64,000 nucleotides of DNA from Neobacillus sp. WH10. GTDB taxonomy: Bacteria; Bacillota; Bacilli; Bacillales; Cytobacillaceae. Below are positions 1 to 8,100 of the stretch, one piece after another (position 1 is the first letter of the stretch; each line of letters begins with the position of its first letter). Under the pieces are notes generated by a model. That model saw nothing but the letters and a program-made list of their open reading frames with translations, was not told the origin of the DNA and searched no databases. The stretch lies in NCBI RefSeq assembly GCF_030123405.1, contig NZ_CP126110.1, positions 4,340,001 to 4,404,000 on the forward strand, read 5' to 3'. A program made the translations under genes and the position numbers.

Positions 1-137
1 GCTAAACGTTTCAGAATATTTATTTCAAAATGGACTTTCTCGTCCCATTCCTTGATATAGGGAATAATTTCACGGTCTACGAATGCTCTAACTACCTTTC
101 TCACACTCTTTTGCTCTTCTGTTAATGAAAAATTCAT
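1..137 (-). CDS. acyl-CoA dehydrogenase, N-terminal fragment (cut by window edge)
   Basis: Only the first 45 or so codons are inside the window. The translation begins MNFSLTEEQKSVRKVVRAF, the typical N-terminal helix of the acyl-CoA dehydrogenase family, which are FAD enzymes that introduce a double bond alpha-beta to the CoA thioester. A GGAGG ribosome site sits 8 bases before the ATG. It starts 13 bases after the CoA-transferase gene, so the two are almost certainly co-transcribed. That suggests activation of an acid to its CoA ester followed by oxidation; glutarate (glutaryl-CoA dehydrogenase) is one possibility given the nearby amine catabolism. The subfamily cannot be assigned from this fragment. 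Confidence 0.75.
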   Translation of the reverse strand, partial: MNFSLTEEQKSVRKVVRAFVDREIIPYIKEWDEKVHFEINILKRL

Positions 138-150
138 ATTTACTTCCTCC

Positions 151-1332
151 TCAAATAATTTTTTGTTGTTTCAATTGCGCAATTTCCTGCTTCGAATATC
201 CCAGCTTCATCAGTACTTCCTCAGTGTGTTCCCCATGCATTGGCGGGTGCTTTTCAATTTTTACCGGTGAGTTTGAAAATTTTAATGGTGAACCGACTAA
301 CTTTAAATCAGTAATGACAGGATGTTTTACATTTATAACCATTTCTCTCGCCCTAGCCTGTTCCGAGTCTAAAGCCTCTTTCACATTGTTAATAGGGCCA
401 TTAGGAATCCCAGCTTCATCAAGTAAATGTTTCCACTCCGTCCTTGATTTTGTCTTTATTTTAGCTGCAATGATTTTTTCAAGTTCATCCTTATATTTCA
501 GCCTTTCAGAGTTTTTTTCATATTTTAGAAGTGATTGATCTTCAAGTAAAATTACTAGTTTTCGATATTGCCGGTCATTTCCCACCGCGATGATAAAATC
601 ACCATCTTTAGCTGTAAAAACCCGGTAAGGTACAATATTTGGATGGGCATTACCGAGCCGTTCAGGAATCTTTCCAGAACATAGATAATTGCTGGCAACA
701 TTCACTAAAGCAGCAAGCTGGGAGTCAAATAAGGAGATGTCGACCTCCTGTCCCTCCCCCGTTCTGTTACGATGCTGGATCGCCCCTAAAATGCCGATGC
801 AAGTAAATAGTCCAGTGAGTACATCTGTAATTGCGACACCGACCTTCGCTGGCTGTCCTTCCTTTTCACCAGTAATGCTCATTAAGCCCGACATTGCTTG
901 AATTATATAATCATAGCCTGGCAGATGGGAGTATGGTCCCTCAGTAGAGCCGAAGCCGCTGATAGATGCTAAAATAATTCCATCATTGACCTTTTTCATT
1001 TCCTGATATCCTAAACCCATCCTTTCAAGTGTTCCCGGCTTAAAATTTTGCACAACGACATCTGCATCAAGTATAAGCTTTCGTAAAATTTCCTTACCTT
1101 GTTGTGATTTTAAATTTAAGGTAATCCCCTGTTTATTTCGGTTCGCACATAAGTAATAGGCACTTTCTCCTTCCACGAACGGCGGCCCCCATCCTCGTGT
1201 TTCATCACCCGAATCGACACTTTCAACTTTAATCACCTCTGCCCCCATATCCCCTAAAATCATCGTGCAATAGGGACCTGCCAACACGCGTGATAAATCA
1301 ATTACTTTTATTCCATGGAGCGGCCCTGTCAT
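151..1332 (-). CDS. class III (CaiB/BaiF family) acyl-CoA transferase
   Basis: This is a 393-residue CoA-transferase family III protein, close to the usual 380-430 residues. It moves CoA from a donor acyl-CoA to a free carboxylic acid in the cytoplasm. The N-terminal GIKVIDLSRVLAGPYCTM segment and the later LPGYDYIIQAMSGLM segment are family signatures. The Asp in GYD (about residue 141) is the expected covalent catalytic carboxylate. The frame can be extended seven codons upstream, but AAAGGAGG lies inside that extension, so the ATG at 1332 is preferred. It is followed at once by an acyl-CoA dehydrogenase. The substrate is not visible; succinyl-CoA:glutarate transfer is plausible, while oxalate or carnitine substrates are not supported by neighbours. 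Confidence 0.85.
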   Translation of the reverse strand: MTGPLHGIKVIDLSRVLAGPYCTMILGDMGAEVIKVESVDSGDETRGWGPPFVEGESAYYLCANRNKQGITLNLKSQQGKEILRKLILDADVVVQNFKPGTLERMGLGYQEMKKVNDGIILASISGFGSTEGPYSHLPGYDYIIQAMSGLMSITGEKEGQPAKVGVAITDVLTGLFTCIGILGAIQHRNRTGEGQEVDISLFDSQLAALVNVASNYLCSGKIPERLGNAHPNIVPYRVFTAKDGDFIIAVGNDRQYRKLVILLEDQSLLKYEKNSERLKYKDELEKIIAAKIKTKSRTEWKHLLDEAGIPNGPINNVKEALDSEQARAREMVINVKHPVITDLKLVGSPLKFSNSPVKIEKHPPMHGEHTEEVLMKLGYSKQEIAQLKQQKII

Positions 1333-1805
1333 TTGGCTTCCTCCTTTCTTCAAAGAAATTTACTAGTTTGATTCTGTGAAAAAATGGTTAGATGTAAGTT
1401 GAAAAAGCCAGCGAAAACAATCAATGACAAAGAAAGGCACTGAGTGTTTCACTGGCTTTTATTCGTGATTTCTCCCCTGGATAGAGGATGAAACGAATTA
1501 GGCAGCTACTTTTTCAAAATATGCTAGATTTAGTTTCCTCATGCAAATTTTGTTTCGGACCATTTTAACGAAACCTAAGTTATACTTTAAATTTGGTTCT
1601 GGGACTTCGAAAGTGTACATTTTTTTAATGGATTCCGCCAACAATCGCTGTAATTCCGCTAGATTTTTAATTTATTCCGCGGGTTTTCGAATTAAAAATC
1701 CGCCAACTTTGGGCTGGATTCCGCCATGTTCACTATTAATTTCGCCATCTACACATTTTGTTTGGATTCCAAAGTTATTCCTTCAGGAACTATATTTTAA
1801 AAAAA
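1333..1805. other. intergenic region with degenerate ATTCCGC phrase repeats
   Basis: No convincing gene is present. The stretch around 1630-1775 repeats short phrases built on ATTCCGC(CA) or a close variant about six times, interspersed with AT-rich phrases such as TTTTTAATTT and GAATTAAAAATCC. The look is of a decayed tandem repeat rather than coding sequence. An open frame that crosses it has unusual composition and runs antisense into gabD, so it was not called. A possible hairpin at 1402-1461 is listed separately. No clear promoter for the CoA-transferase was found. Confidence 0.5.
1402..1461 (-). terminator. imperfect inverted repeat, possible gabD terminator
   Basis: AAAAAGCCAG at the left and CTGGCTTTTA at the right form a 9-10 bp stem ending in a T run on the minus strand. 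The loop is long (about 40 bases) and contains the small palindrome CACTGAGTG. It lies downstream of gabD and before the CoA-transferase, so it could separate the two units. The long loop makes this uncertain. Confidence 0.4.
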
Positions 1806-3266
1806 CTAAATTAAATCCAACCCGATGGATATATACTTTACTTCTAAAAACTCTTCAATACCGTAATGTCCTCCCTCACGGCCAAGGCCGCTCTCCTTAT
1901 AGCCGCCAAAAGGAACTTGAACGGCTGAAGGCAGGGCATCATTCAGGCCGATGATTCCATATTCAAGTTGCTCCGTGATTCTAAAGGAGCGGCTTAAATT
2001 TTCAGTATAGACATAAGCAGCTAAGCCGTAGCAGGAATTGTTTGCCCGTTCAATAACTTCCTCTTCCGTCTTGAAGGTTGAGATTGGCGCGAGCGGTCCA
2101 AAGATCTCATCTTTCATACATTCCATTTCGTCGTGAATATCGGTCAAAATCGTCGGGGCATAGAAATAGCCGTTTTGTTCAGCAGGTTTAAGTCCGCTGT
2201 ACGCGACCTTTCCACCCTTTTTAACCGCATCATGAACTAATCCTTCCACCTTCTTATAGGCAGCTTTATCGATTAATGGTCCGATATCCGTTCCTTCTTC
2301 AAGACCATTTCCAACCTTAAGCTTCTCTAATTCTGTCTGAAAAAGCTTTATGAATTCGTCAGCAACATTTTCTTGAACATAAACACGATTCGTGCAAATA
2401 CAGGTTTGACCGGCATTGCGGAACTTCGATTGAACAAGTCCTACCGCAGCTTTCGCTAAGTTTGCATCATCCATTACAATGAACGGAGCATTGCCGCCAA
2501 GTTCAAGCGATACCTTCTTTACATTTTCGGCTGCACCGCGCATCAACGTTTTTCCGACCTCTGTTGAACCTGTAAAGGTAATTTTCGTCACGCGTGGGTC
2601 CTTCAGCCAAGCCTCGCCAATTTCGGAGGATCTACCGGTGATTACGTTTAATACCCCCGCGGGAATTCCTGCTTCATGGGCAAGCTCTGCCATTTTTAAA
2701 GCTGTCAGCGGAGTTTGGTTCGCCGGTTTTACCACAGCGGTACATCCGGCGGCAAGAGCTGGTGCTACTTTTCTGGTAATCATTGCTGCCGGAAAATTCC
2801 ACGGAGTAATCGCTGCAATCACACCAACTGGCTCTTTCCTAACTAGGATCCTTTTATTAGGATGTGAGGCCGGAATCGTTTCACCGTACACCCGTTTACC
2901 CTCTTCAGCATACCAAGAGATAAACCCATTTGCGTACTGCACCTCTCCTAGAGCCTCTTTTAATGGCTTTCCTTGCTCAATCGTCATAATTCGTGCAATT
3001 TCATGCTTGTTTTCTTCTATTAAAAAGTACCATTTCATTAGGAGTTGATAGCGTTCTTCCGCTGTTTTTTTTGACCAGATTTTAAAAGCTTTATGGGCGG
3101 CATCTACTGCCTGCTCTGCTTCAAAGGCACCGCCCGTTGGTATCGCGCCAATCAATTCCTTTGTCGCTGGATTAATAATCTCGGTAAAAACCTCGTAATC
3201 GTTACCTACCCATTCCCCATTCAAATACATGGGATATATTTGATAATTTTGCTTAATGACATCCAT
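1806..3266 (-). CDS. gabD: succinate-semialdehyde dehydrogenase
   Basis: This 486-residue NAD(P)-dependent aldehyde dehydrogenase matches GabD-type enzymes, which oxidise succinate semialdehyde to succinate in the last step of the GABA shunt. The catalytic Cys is in GQTCICTNR, the general-base Glu in LELGGNAPF, and the cofactor-binding segment in FTGSTEVGK. PWNFPAAMITRK is also diagnostic. It begins two bases after the stop codon of gabT, with a G-rich ribosome site (GGGGGGGAA) 5 bases before the ATG, so the two genes are translationally linked. The pairing with a 4-aminobutyrate aminotransferase makes succinate semialdehyde the most likely substrate. Glutarate semialdehyde cannot be excluded. 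Confidence 0.92.
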   Translation of the reverse strand: MDVIKQNYQIYPMYLNGEWVGNDYEVFTEIINPATKELIGAIPTGGAFEAEQAVDAAHKAFKIWSKKTAEERYQLLMKWYFLIEENKHEIARIMTIEQGKPLKEALGEVQYANGFISWYAEEGKRVYGETIPASHPNKRILVRKEPVGVIAAITPWNFPAAMITRKVAPALAAGCTAVVKPANQTPLTALKMAELAHEAGIPAGVLNVITGRSSEIGEAWLKDPRVTKITFTGSTEVGKTLMRGAAENVKKVSLELGGNAPFIVMDDANLAKAAVGLVQSKFRNAGQTCICTNRVYVQENVADEFIKLFQTELEKLKVGNGLEEGTDIGPLIDKAAYKKVEGLVHDAVKKGGKVAYSGLKPAEQNGYFYAPTILTDIHDEMECMKDEIFGPLAPISTFKTEEEVIERANNSCYGLAAYVYTENLSRSFRITEQLEYGIIGLNDALPSAVQVPFGGYKESGLGREGGHYGIEEFLEVKYISIGLDLI

Positions 3267-3268
3267 TC

Positions 3269-4639
3269 CTATTCCCCCCCAACCGATAAGGCAGGATTAT
3301 TTAGATAAACTGCTTCCATCGCTTCCTCAAGTATTTGTAATCCCTCTTCAAGCTGGTCATCTGTGATTGTTAATGGCATGAGGATACGTATAACGTTGCT
3401 ATACAGCCCGGCACTAAGTAACATAAGACCGCGCTCGCCTGCTGCCTTTACAATTTTTCCAACAGCTTCTTTATCAGGAGTCTTCGATTGACGATCTGTA
3501 ACGATTTCCATCGCGCACATCGCACCAAGACCGCGGACATCGCCAATCCCATCGAAACTTTCTGCTAGAAGCTGCATTTTTCCGAGCACTTTATCGCCTA
3601 TCATTTCGGCCCGGTTATTAAGGTTTTCGCTTTCTATGATATCTAAAACCGTTAGGGCTGCACGACAGCCAAGCGGACTTCCGGAATAGGTTCCGCCGAT
3701 TTCACCTACCTCAGCTGCATTCATAATTTCTGCCCTTCCAATCACGCCGCTGATAGGAACTCCAGCCCCCATCGATTTTGAAATCGTTATTAAATCAGGT
3801 ATAACATCAAAGTGATCGATCGCAAAATACTTGCCTGTCCGGGCGAACCCAGTTTGAATTTCATCTGCAACGAATAATATTCCATATCGTGTGCAAATTT
3901 CTCTAACCCGTTTAACAAAGGCGGTATCAGGTACAATAAATCCACCTTCCCCTTGAACAGGCTCCATCACGACTGCAGCGATGGTTTCAGGAGCGACTTC
4001 TGCGAGGAGGAATTGCTCGAATTGCTCAATAATCATTTTGCTATATTGCTGCTCACTCATTCCATCCGGGCGACGGTACACATATGGATATGGCGCCTTG
4101 TAAACCTCAGGAGCAAATGGGCCAAAGCCATATTTATACGGCTTCACCTTACTTGTCATCGTCATTGTCATTAACGTTCTGCCGTGGAATCCTCGGGTAA
4201 ATGAGACAATTCCTTGGCGTTTCGTATATTTTCTGGCAATCTTTACGGCGTTTTCAACTGCTTCCGCACCGCTGTTAAAAAAAGCAGCCTGTTTGTCAAA
4301 ATCACCGGGGGCAAGCTTACAAAGCCGCTCGGCCAATGAAATATATGATTCATACATCATCACATTAAAGCCTGTGTGGATAAATTGGCTTGCTTGTTCC
4401 TGGAGAGCCCTGACCACTCTTGGGTGTGAATGGCCAACATTTAACGTTCCAATGGCACCAGCAAAGTCAAGATATTGATTACCGTCCACATCTTCAACCA
4501 ATGCTCCGTGTGCTTTTTTTACAAAGGAATGGCAATTATTGCTAATTCCTTTTGGGACATATTTATTTCTTCGCTCCAATATTTCTCTCGATTTTGGCCC
4601 GGGTATCTCAGTTTGGAGCTTGACATATTTCTTTTCCAA
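3269..4639 (-). CDS. gabT: 4-aminobutyrate aminotransferase
   Basis: This is a 456-residue class III PLP aminotransferase that converts GABA and 2-oxoglutarate to succinate semialdehyde and glutamate. Stretches such as DFAGAIGTLNVGHSHP and KIARKYTKRQGIVSFTRG closely resemble Bacillus GabT as remembered. The PLP-binding Lys is in ISKSMGAG and the cofactor Asp in ADEIQTGFARTG. The start is TTG at 4639, seven bases after GGGGGGAG; no better ATG exists. It heads a two-gene gabT-gabD unit. No sigma-54 promoter or TTGCATAA motif was found in the 299 bases upstream, so its control seems to differ from that of the putrescine genes next door. Confidence 0.92.
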   Translation of the reverse strand: MEKKYVKLQTEIPGPKSREILERRNKYVPKGISNNCHSFVKKAHGALVEDVDGNQYLDFAGAIGTLNVGHSHPRVVRALQEQASQFIHTGFNVMMYESYISLAERLCKLAPGDFDKQAAFFNSGAEAVENAVKIARKYTKRQGIVSFTRGFHGRTLMTMTMTSKVKPYKYGFGPFAPEVYKAPYPYVYRRPDGMSEQQYSKMIIEQFEQFLLAEVAPETIAAVVMEPVQGEGGFIVPDTAFVKRVREICTRYGILFVADEIQTGFARTGKYFAIDHFDVIPDLITISKSMGAGVPISGVIGRAEIMNAAEVGEIGGTYSGSPLGCRAALTVLDIIESENLNNRAEMIGDKVLGKMQLLAESFDGIGDVRGLGAMCAMEIVTDRQSKTPDKEAVGKIVKAAGERGLMLLSAGLYSNVIRILMPLTITDDQLEEGLQILEEAMEAVYLNNPALSVGGE

Positions 4640-4938
4640 TTCCGTTCTCCCCCCTTAGTTAAAATGACTCTGTTTTATATTTTTCTATAGTAATTCTAAT
4701 ATAGATTATAAATCTTTATAAGTGGGCTGGTTTTCTGTTTTTTGGCTTTTCTGTCGCTAATAAGCCTTAATAGCGACCGGTTCTTGATTTTTTTGGGCTC
4801 TTCACAGTGACCGTGAGGGGATTTTTTTCACCTGCACGAGCACTCTGACTTTTCACAGTGACCGAACGAGGCCCCATTTGACCTTAACGGGCACTTAGAA
4901 CGCCTTTTGCCATCCAGCACTCAGAGCCACAAAATAAA
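4640..4938. other. gabT upstream region with short direct and inverted repeats
   Basis: No gene is seen. The phrase TTCACAGTGACCG occurs twice, about 53 bases apart (near 4802 and 4855). GTCGCTA and TAGCGAC form an inverted repeat near 4752-4776. Closer to gabT the minus strand has TATAAT-like stretches around 4690-4710 that could hold a sigma-A promoter, but no clear -35 partner was found. Confidence 0.4.
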
Positions 4939-6312
4939 TTATGCTTTAACCTGCTCTAATACTTCTTTGAAGGTACTGACCACTTGATCGACCTCTTCGT
5001 AACGAATCGTCAGTGCCGGCTCAATTCGAATCGTCTTCGAATTAATCAATGTCCCTGCCACAAGGACACCACGATCAAACATTCCCTTTGACACTTCATA
5101 GCCGATTTCATCTTGGTGGAATTCGATCCCAATCATTAAGCCTTGGCCACGTATTTCCTGTACCTTATCTTCATGTCCTGTAGCTGCCTTTTTCAACTCT
5201 TCAAGGAAGTACTCTCCTACTTCCCCAGCTCTTTCAGGTAATTTCTCATCAATCAAAACGCCAATCGTAGCAATCGCAGCCGCACAAGCTAATGGATTGC
5301 CTCCAAAGGTGGTTGTGTGCATAAATGGATTAGGGAACCAGCTCTTAAAAACATCTTCTCTGGCAACAATTGCCCCAGCAGGCATCACTCCACCGCCAAA
5401 CGCTTTAGCAAGACAGATAATATCCGGAACCACGTCGTACAATTCGGCAGCGAACATTTTTCCTGTCCGCCCCATTCCTGTCTGAACCTCATCAAAAATC
5501 AACAAGGAGCCATATTGATCACAAAGCTCGCGGACTTGTTTTAAATAGTTTTCCGGTGGAAGGATGATACCGCCTTCACCTTGAATTGGTTCTAAAATAA
5601 CGGCCGCCACATCTTCGCCTACGGAAGCACATACCTCAAACGTTTTTCTCATCATGTCAATATCACCAAATGGCACATGACGGAAGCCCGGGATTAATGG
5701 CAGGAAGGGCTTACGGAACATTCCTTTTGCTGTTCCGGACAATGAACCTAAGCTTTTTCCATGGAATGCACGAGTAGTCGAAATGAATGTTGTTCGCTCG
5801 CTGTACATTTTTGCTAGTTTAAGTGCTGCCTCAACACTTTCTGTCCCGCTATTTGTAAAAAAGGCATATTTCAAGTCACCCGGGGTAATATCAGCTAAGA
5901 TTTTTGCTAGCATTGCTCGAAGCGGATCAAGAAGATCTTGACTGTGAAGGGCCTGACGCTTCAATTGATCGGTTACCGCTTTAACAACCTTTGGATTGCG
6001 ATGCCCAACATTATAGATGCCGAAGCCCCCAAGACAATCAATATACTCCTTGCCATTTACATCCTTAAAACAGGCTCCATTATCCGACCATTCTACTGCC
6101 GCGAATTGACCATCCTTTGTTACCGTTTTACGATAGGCGAGGAAACCTGGGTTTACGTGTTCACGGAAGCCATCGACTGTTTCCTTAGTAATCCATGCTG
6201 CTTCTGCTTCGTTAATTTCCTCTTTTTCTATTAGACTTAAAACCTTATTAATATATTCACTTACATCATGATTTTGCTTACTATTTAATTCTTGTTTTAA
6301 ATCGATACTCAT
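4939..6312 (-). CDS. patA: putrescine (diamine) aminotransferase
   Basis: This 457-residue class III aminotransferase closely matches E. coli putrescine aminotransferase PatA/YgjG, which transfers an amino group from putrescine or cadaverine to 2-oxoglutarate, giving 4-aminobutanal (or 5-aminopentanal) and glutamate. Near-identical blocks include EHVNPGFL.YRK, YIDCLGGFGI.NVGHRNP, LHSQ.LLDPLRAMLAK and PGFRHVPFG. The PLP Lys is in LAKAFGGGVMP. A seven-codon upstream extension contains the AGGAGG site, so the ATG at 6312 is chosen. It follows the aldehyde dehydrogenase gene by 24 bases, and both are read from the sigma-54 promoter at 7868-7884. The diamine preference (C4 or C5) cannot be told from sequence. 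Confidence 0.93.
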   Translation of the reverse strand: MSIDLKQELNSKQNHDVSEYINKVLSLIEKEEINEAEAAWITKETVDGFREHVNPGFLAYRKTVTKDGQFAAVEWSDNGACFKDVNGKEYIDCLGGFGIYNVGHRNPKVVKAVTDQLKRQALHSQDLLDPLRAMLAKILADITPGDLKYAFFTNSGTESVEAALKLAKMYSERTTFISTTRAFHGKSLGSLSGTAKGMFRKPFLPLIPGFRHVPFGDIDMMRKTFEVCASVGEDVAAVILEPIQGEGGIILPPENYLKQVRELCDQYGSLLIFDEVQTGMGRTGKMFAAELYDVVPDIICLAKAFGGGVMPAGAIVAREDVFKSWFPNPFMHTTTFGGNPLACAAAIATIGVLIDEKLPERAGEVGEYFLEELKKAATGHEDKVQEIRGQGLMIGIEFHQDEIGYEVSKGMFDRGVLVAGTLINSKTIRIEPALTIRYEEVDQVVSTFKEVLEQVKA

Positions 6313-6336
6313 AATTTCGCTCCTCCTAATCATGTA

Positions 6337-7830
6337 TTAGTTCGAAAACCAGCCAACCGGTTCAACCTGTAAATTTATGTTAATCTGTTTAATTTCTTGG
6401 AATTCCTCAAGACCGAATGTTCCAAGGCTGCGGCCAATGCCGCTTTGTTTATAACCGCCCCATGGTGCTTCATTATAAGTAGGATGATAAGAATTCACCC
6501 AAGTAATCCCGGCGCGCAGCTTTTTAATGACCCGCAGTCCTTTCGCACCATCTTTCGTAAAAACGCCACCAGCTAACCCATAAACAGTACCGTTCGCAAG
6601 TTTTAATGCCTCTTCTTCATCTTTGAACTTTTGAATGACTACAACAGGACCGAAGATTTCTTCCTGTACGATTCTCATCTCTTGCTTTACATCAACAAAA
6701 ACGGTTGGTTCAACGAAGTAACCTTTATCTAATCCATCACGAACGATTCGATTTCCACCGCAAGCAATCGTGGCACCTTCCTGTTTTCCAAGTTCAATAT
6801 AGTGAAGTACTTTTTCCAAATGCTGCTCGCTCACAAGCGGACCCATTTCTGTGGAAGAATCATTACCAGGTCCTACTTGAATTTTCTTTGCCCTTTCAAC
6901 AAAACGCTCGACAAATTTATCGTAAATACTTTCTTCAACAAGAATTCTTGACCCTGCTGAACATACTTGACCGGAACCGGCATAGATACCAAATAAAGCA
7001 TAGTCTACAGCAGTTTCAAAATCCGCATCAGCAAAAATGATATTCGGTGATTTGCCGCCTAATTCGAGCGATACCTTCTTCATCGTATCAGCAGCTGTTT
7101 TCATGATATGCTTTCCTGTCTTCGTACCGCCGGTAAATGAGACCATATCGACTTCAGGATGGGAAGCGATTTCATTTCCAACCACCGGACCTGCTCCCAT
7201 CACCATATTGGCGACTCCTTTTGGCAAGCCTACTTCTTCAAAAATTTCAAACAGCTTTTTCGGCGTTACCGGTGTTACCTCTGACGGTTTAAACACAATC
7301 GTATTTCCTGCAGCTAAGGCAGGCGCTATTTTCCAAACACTCATTAATAGTGGATAGTTCCAAGGGACAATCAAACCGCAAACCCCAACCGGCTCGCGAA
7401 CCACCATGGCCTGGATTGGGTCGGCAACATGATAGGTCTGACCATCAGGCTTTGTGATCAGTCCAGCATAATAGCGGAAGCATGCAGCTGCATCCGCGAC
7501 ATCAAATCCTGCTTCCCTTAACGGCTTCCCGTTATCCATTGTTTCAAGCTCCGTTAACTCTTCAGCGTATTCATCAATTTTGTCAGCAATTTTTAATAAA
7601 TAGGAAGCTCTTTCCTGAGCAGAAATACCTGACCAAACACCTTCTTCAAATGCTCGGCGTGCCGCATAAATTGCCGCGCGGGCATCAGCGACCGTTCCTT
7701 CAGGGGCATATGAAATAACTTCTCCATTAGCAGGATTTATCACTGGGCGTGTTTCTTGATTTTCAGCATCTATCCACTCACTATCAACAAACATCTTAAG
7801 GTTTACAACACGGTTTTTGACTTCGACCAT
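6337..7830 (-). CDS. aldehyde dehydrogenase, probably 4-aminobutyraldehyde dehydrogenase
   Basis: This 497-residue NAD(P)-dependent aldehyde dehydrogenase is of the betaine/aminoaldehyde type. The catalytic Cys is in GQVCSAGSR, the base Glu in LELGGKSPN, and the NAD-site segment in SFTGGTKTGK. It is first in an operon with patA, so it most likely oxidises the 4-aminobutanal made by PatA to GABA. The frame opens at a TTG two codons earlier, but the GGAGG site is only 2 bases from that TTG and 8 bases from the ATG at 7830, which is therefore preferred. A perfect -24/-12 promoter lies 38 bases upstream of the start. Confidence 0.9.
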   Translation of the reverse strand: MVEVKNRVVNLKMFVDSEWIDAENQETRPVINPANGEVISYAPEGTVADARAAIYAARRAFEEGVWSGISAQERASYLLKIADKIDEYAEELTELETMDNGKPLREAGFDVADAAACFRYYAGLITKPDGQTYHVADPIQAMVVREPVGVCGLIVPWNYPLLMSVWKIAPALAAGNTIVFKPSEVTPVTPKKLFEIFEEVGLPKGVANMVMGAGPVVGNEIASHPEVDMVSFTGGTKTGKHIMKTAADTMKKVSLELGGKSPNIIFADADFETAVDYALFGIYAGSGQVCSAGSRILVEESIYDKFVERFVERAKKIQVGPGNDSSTEMGPLVSEQHLEKVLHYIELGKQEGATIACGGNRIVRDGLDKGYFVEPTVFVDVKQEMRIVQEEIFGPVVVIQKFKDEEEALKLANGTVYGLAGGVFTKDGAKGLRVIKKLRAGITWVNSYHPTYNEAPWGGYKQSGIGRSLGTFGLEEFQEIKQININLQVEPVGWFSN

Positions 7831-7867
7831 CTTCAATTCCTCCTTTTATTACCCTCACTACTAATTA

Positions 7868-7884
7868 TGCAAGAAACGTGCCAA
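7868..7884 (-). promoter_or_regulatory. sigma-54 (SigL) -24/-12 promoter of the ald-patA operon
   Basis: The minus strand reads TTGGCACG-TTTC-TTGCA, an exact match to the sigma-54 consensus TGGCACG-N4-TTGCW. Transcription should begin about 12 bases beyond the GC of the -12 element, giving a leader of about 27 bases. A matching activator gene lies directly upstream. Confidence 0.93.
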
Positions 7885-7942
7885 CACATAAAACCTAGCA
7901 AAATAGCACCCTTTGAAAAAAATACAATTGAGGCTATTCAAT

Positions 7943-7972
7943 TTTGCATAACTCTATTTCTTTTTGCATAAA
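7943..7972 (-). promoter_or_regulatory. tandem TTGCATAA motifs, likely activator binding site (UAS)
   Basis: TTTTGCATAA occurs twice in direct orientation with a 20-base period (G at 7946 and 7966), 60-90 bases upstream of the -24 element. Nearly the same pair with a 19-base period stands upstream of the sigma-54 promoter of puuP, and two further TGCATAA copies lie upstream of the gdh promoter. The inference is that the PAS/AAA+/Fis activator binds here. Confidence 0.7.
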
Positions 7973-7977
7973 GAAAA

Positions 7978-8060
7978 CTCGCCGATTGGCGAGCCGTTAG
8001 GCGAAGACAGAGGCGTAGTTGCACTTATGCCTGATAGGAAAGTTATACTTTCCTATCGGC
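7978..8060. repeat. compact multi-hairpin element, possibly an interspersed repeat
   Basis: Within about 80 bases are three short inverted repeats: CTCGCC/GGCGAG, GGCG..TGCC around 8011-8029, and CGATAGGAAAGT/ACTTTCCTATCGG at about 8031-8060. It is GC-richer than its surroundings and sits between the activator's terminator and the UAS. It may be a REP/BOX-like dispersed element or a transcription barrier. Only a genome-wide copy count would decide. Confidence 0.4.
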
Positions 8061-8100
8061 TAAAAAAACTGATTCAGACAAAGTAATCTGAATCAGTTTT
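8061..8100 (-). terminator. terminator of the sigma-54 activator gene
   Basis: AAAACTGATTCAGA and its exact complement flank an 8-base loop and are followed by a seven-T run on the minus strand. The upstream arm overlaps the last codons and stop of the activator gene. Confidence 0.85.

Noticed and set aside
1541..1954. 137-codon plus-strand open frame
   Set aside because: It lacks a ribosome site, runs through degenerate repeats and then antisense into the 3' end of gabD; composition is not gene-like.
4640..4938. A fourth sigma-54 promoter before gabT
   Set aside because: No TGGCAC..TTGCA pair and no TTGCATAA motif could be found on the minus strand.
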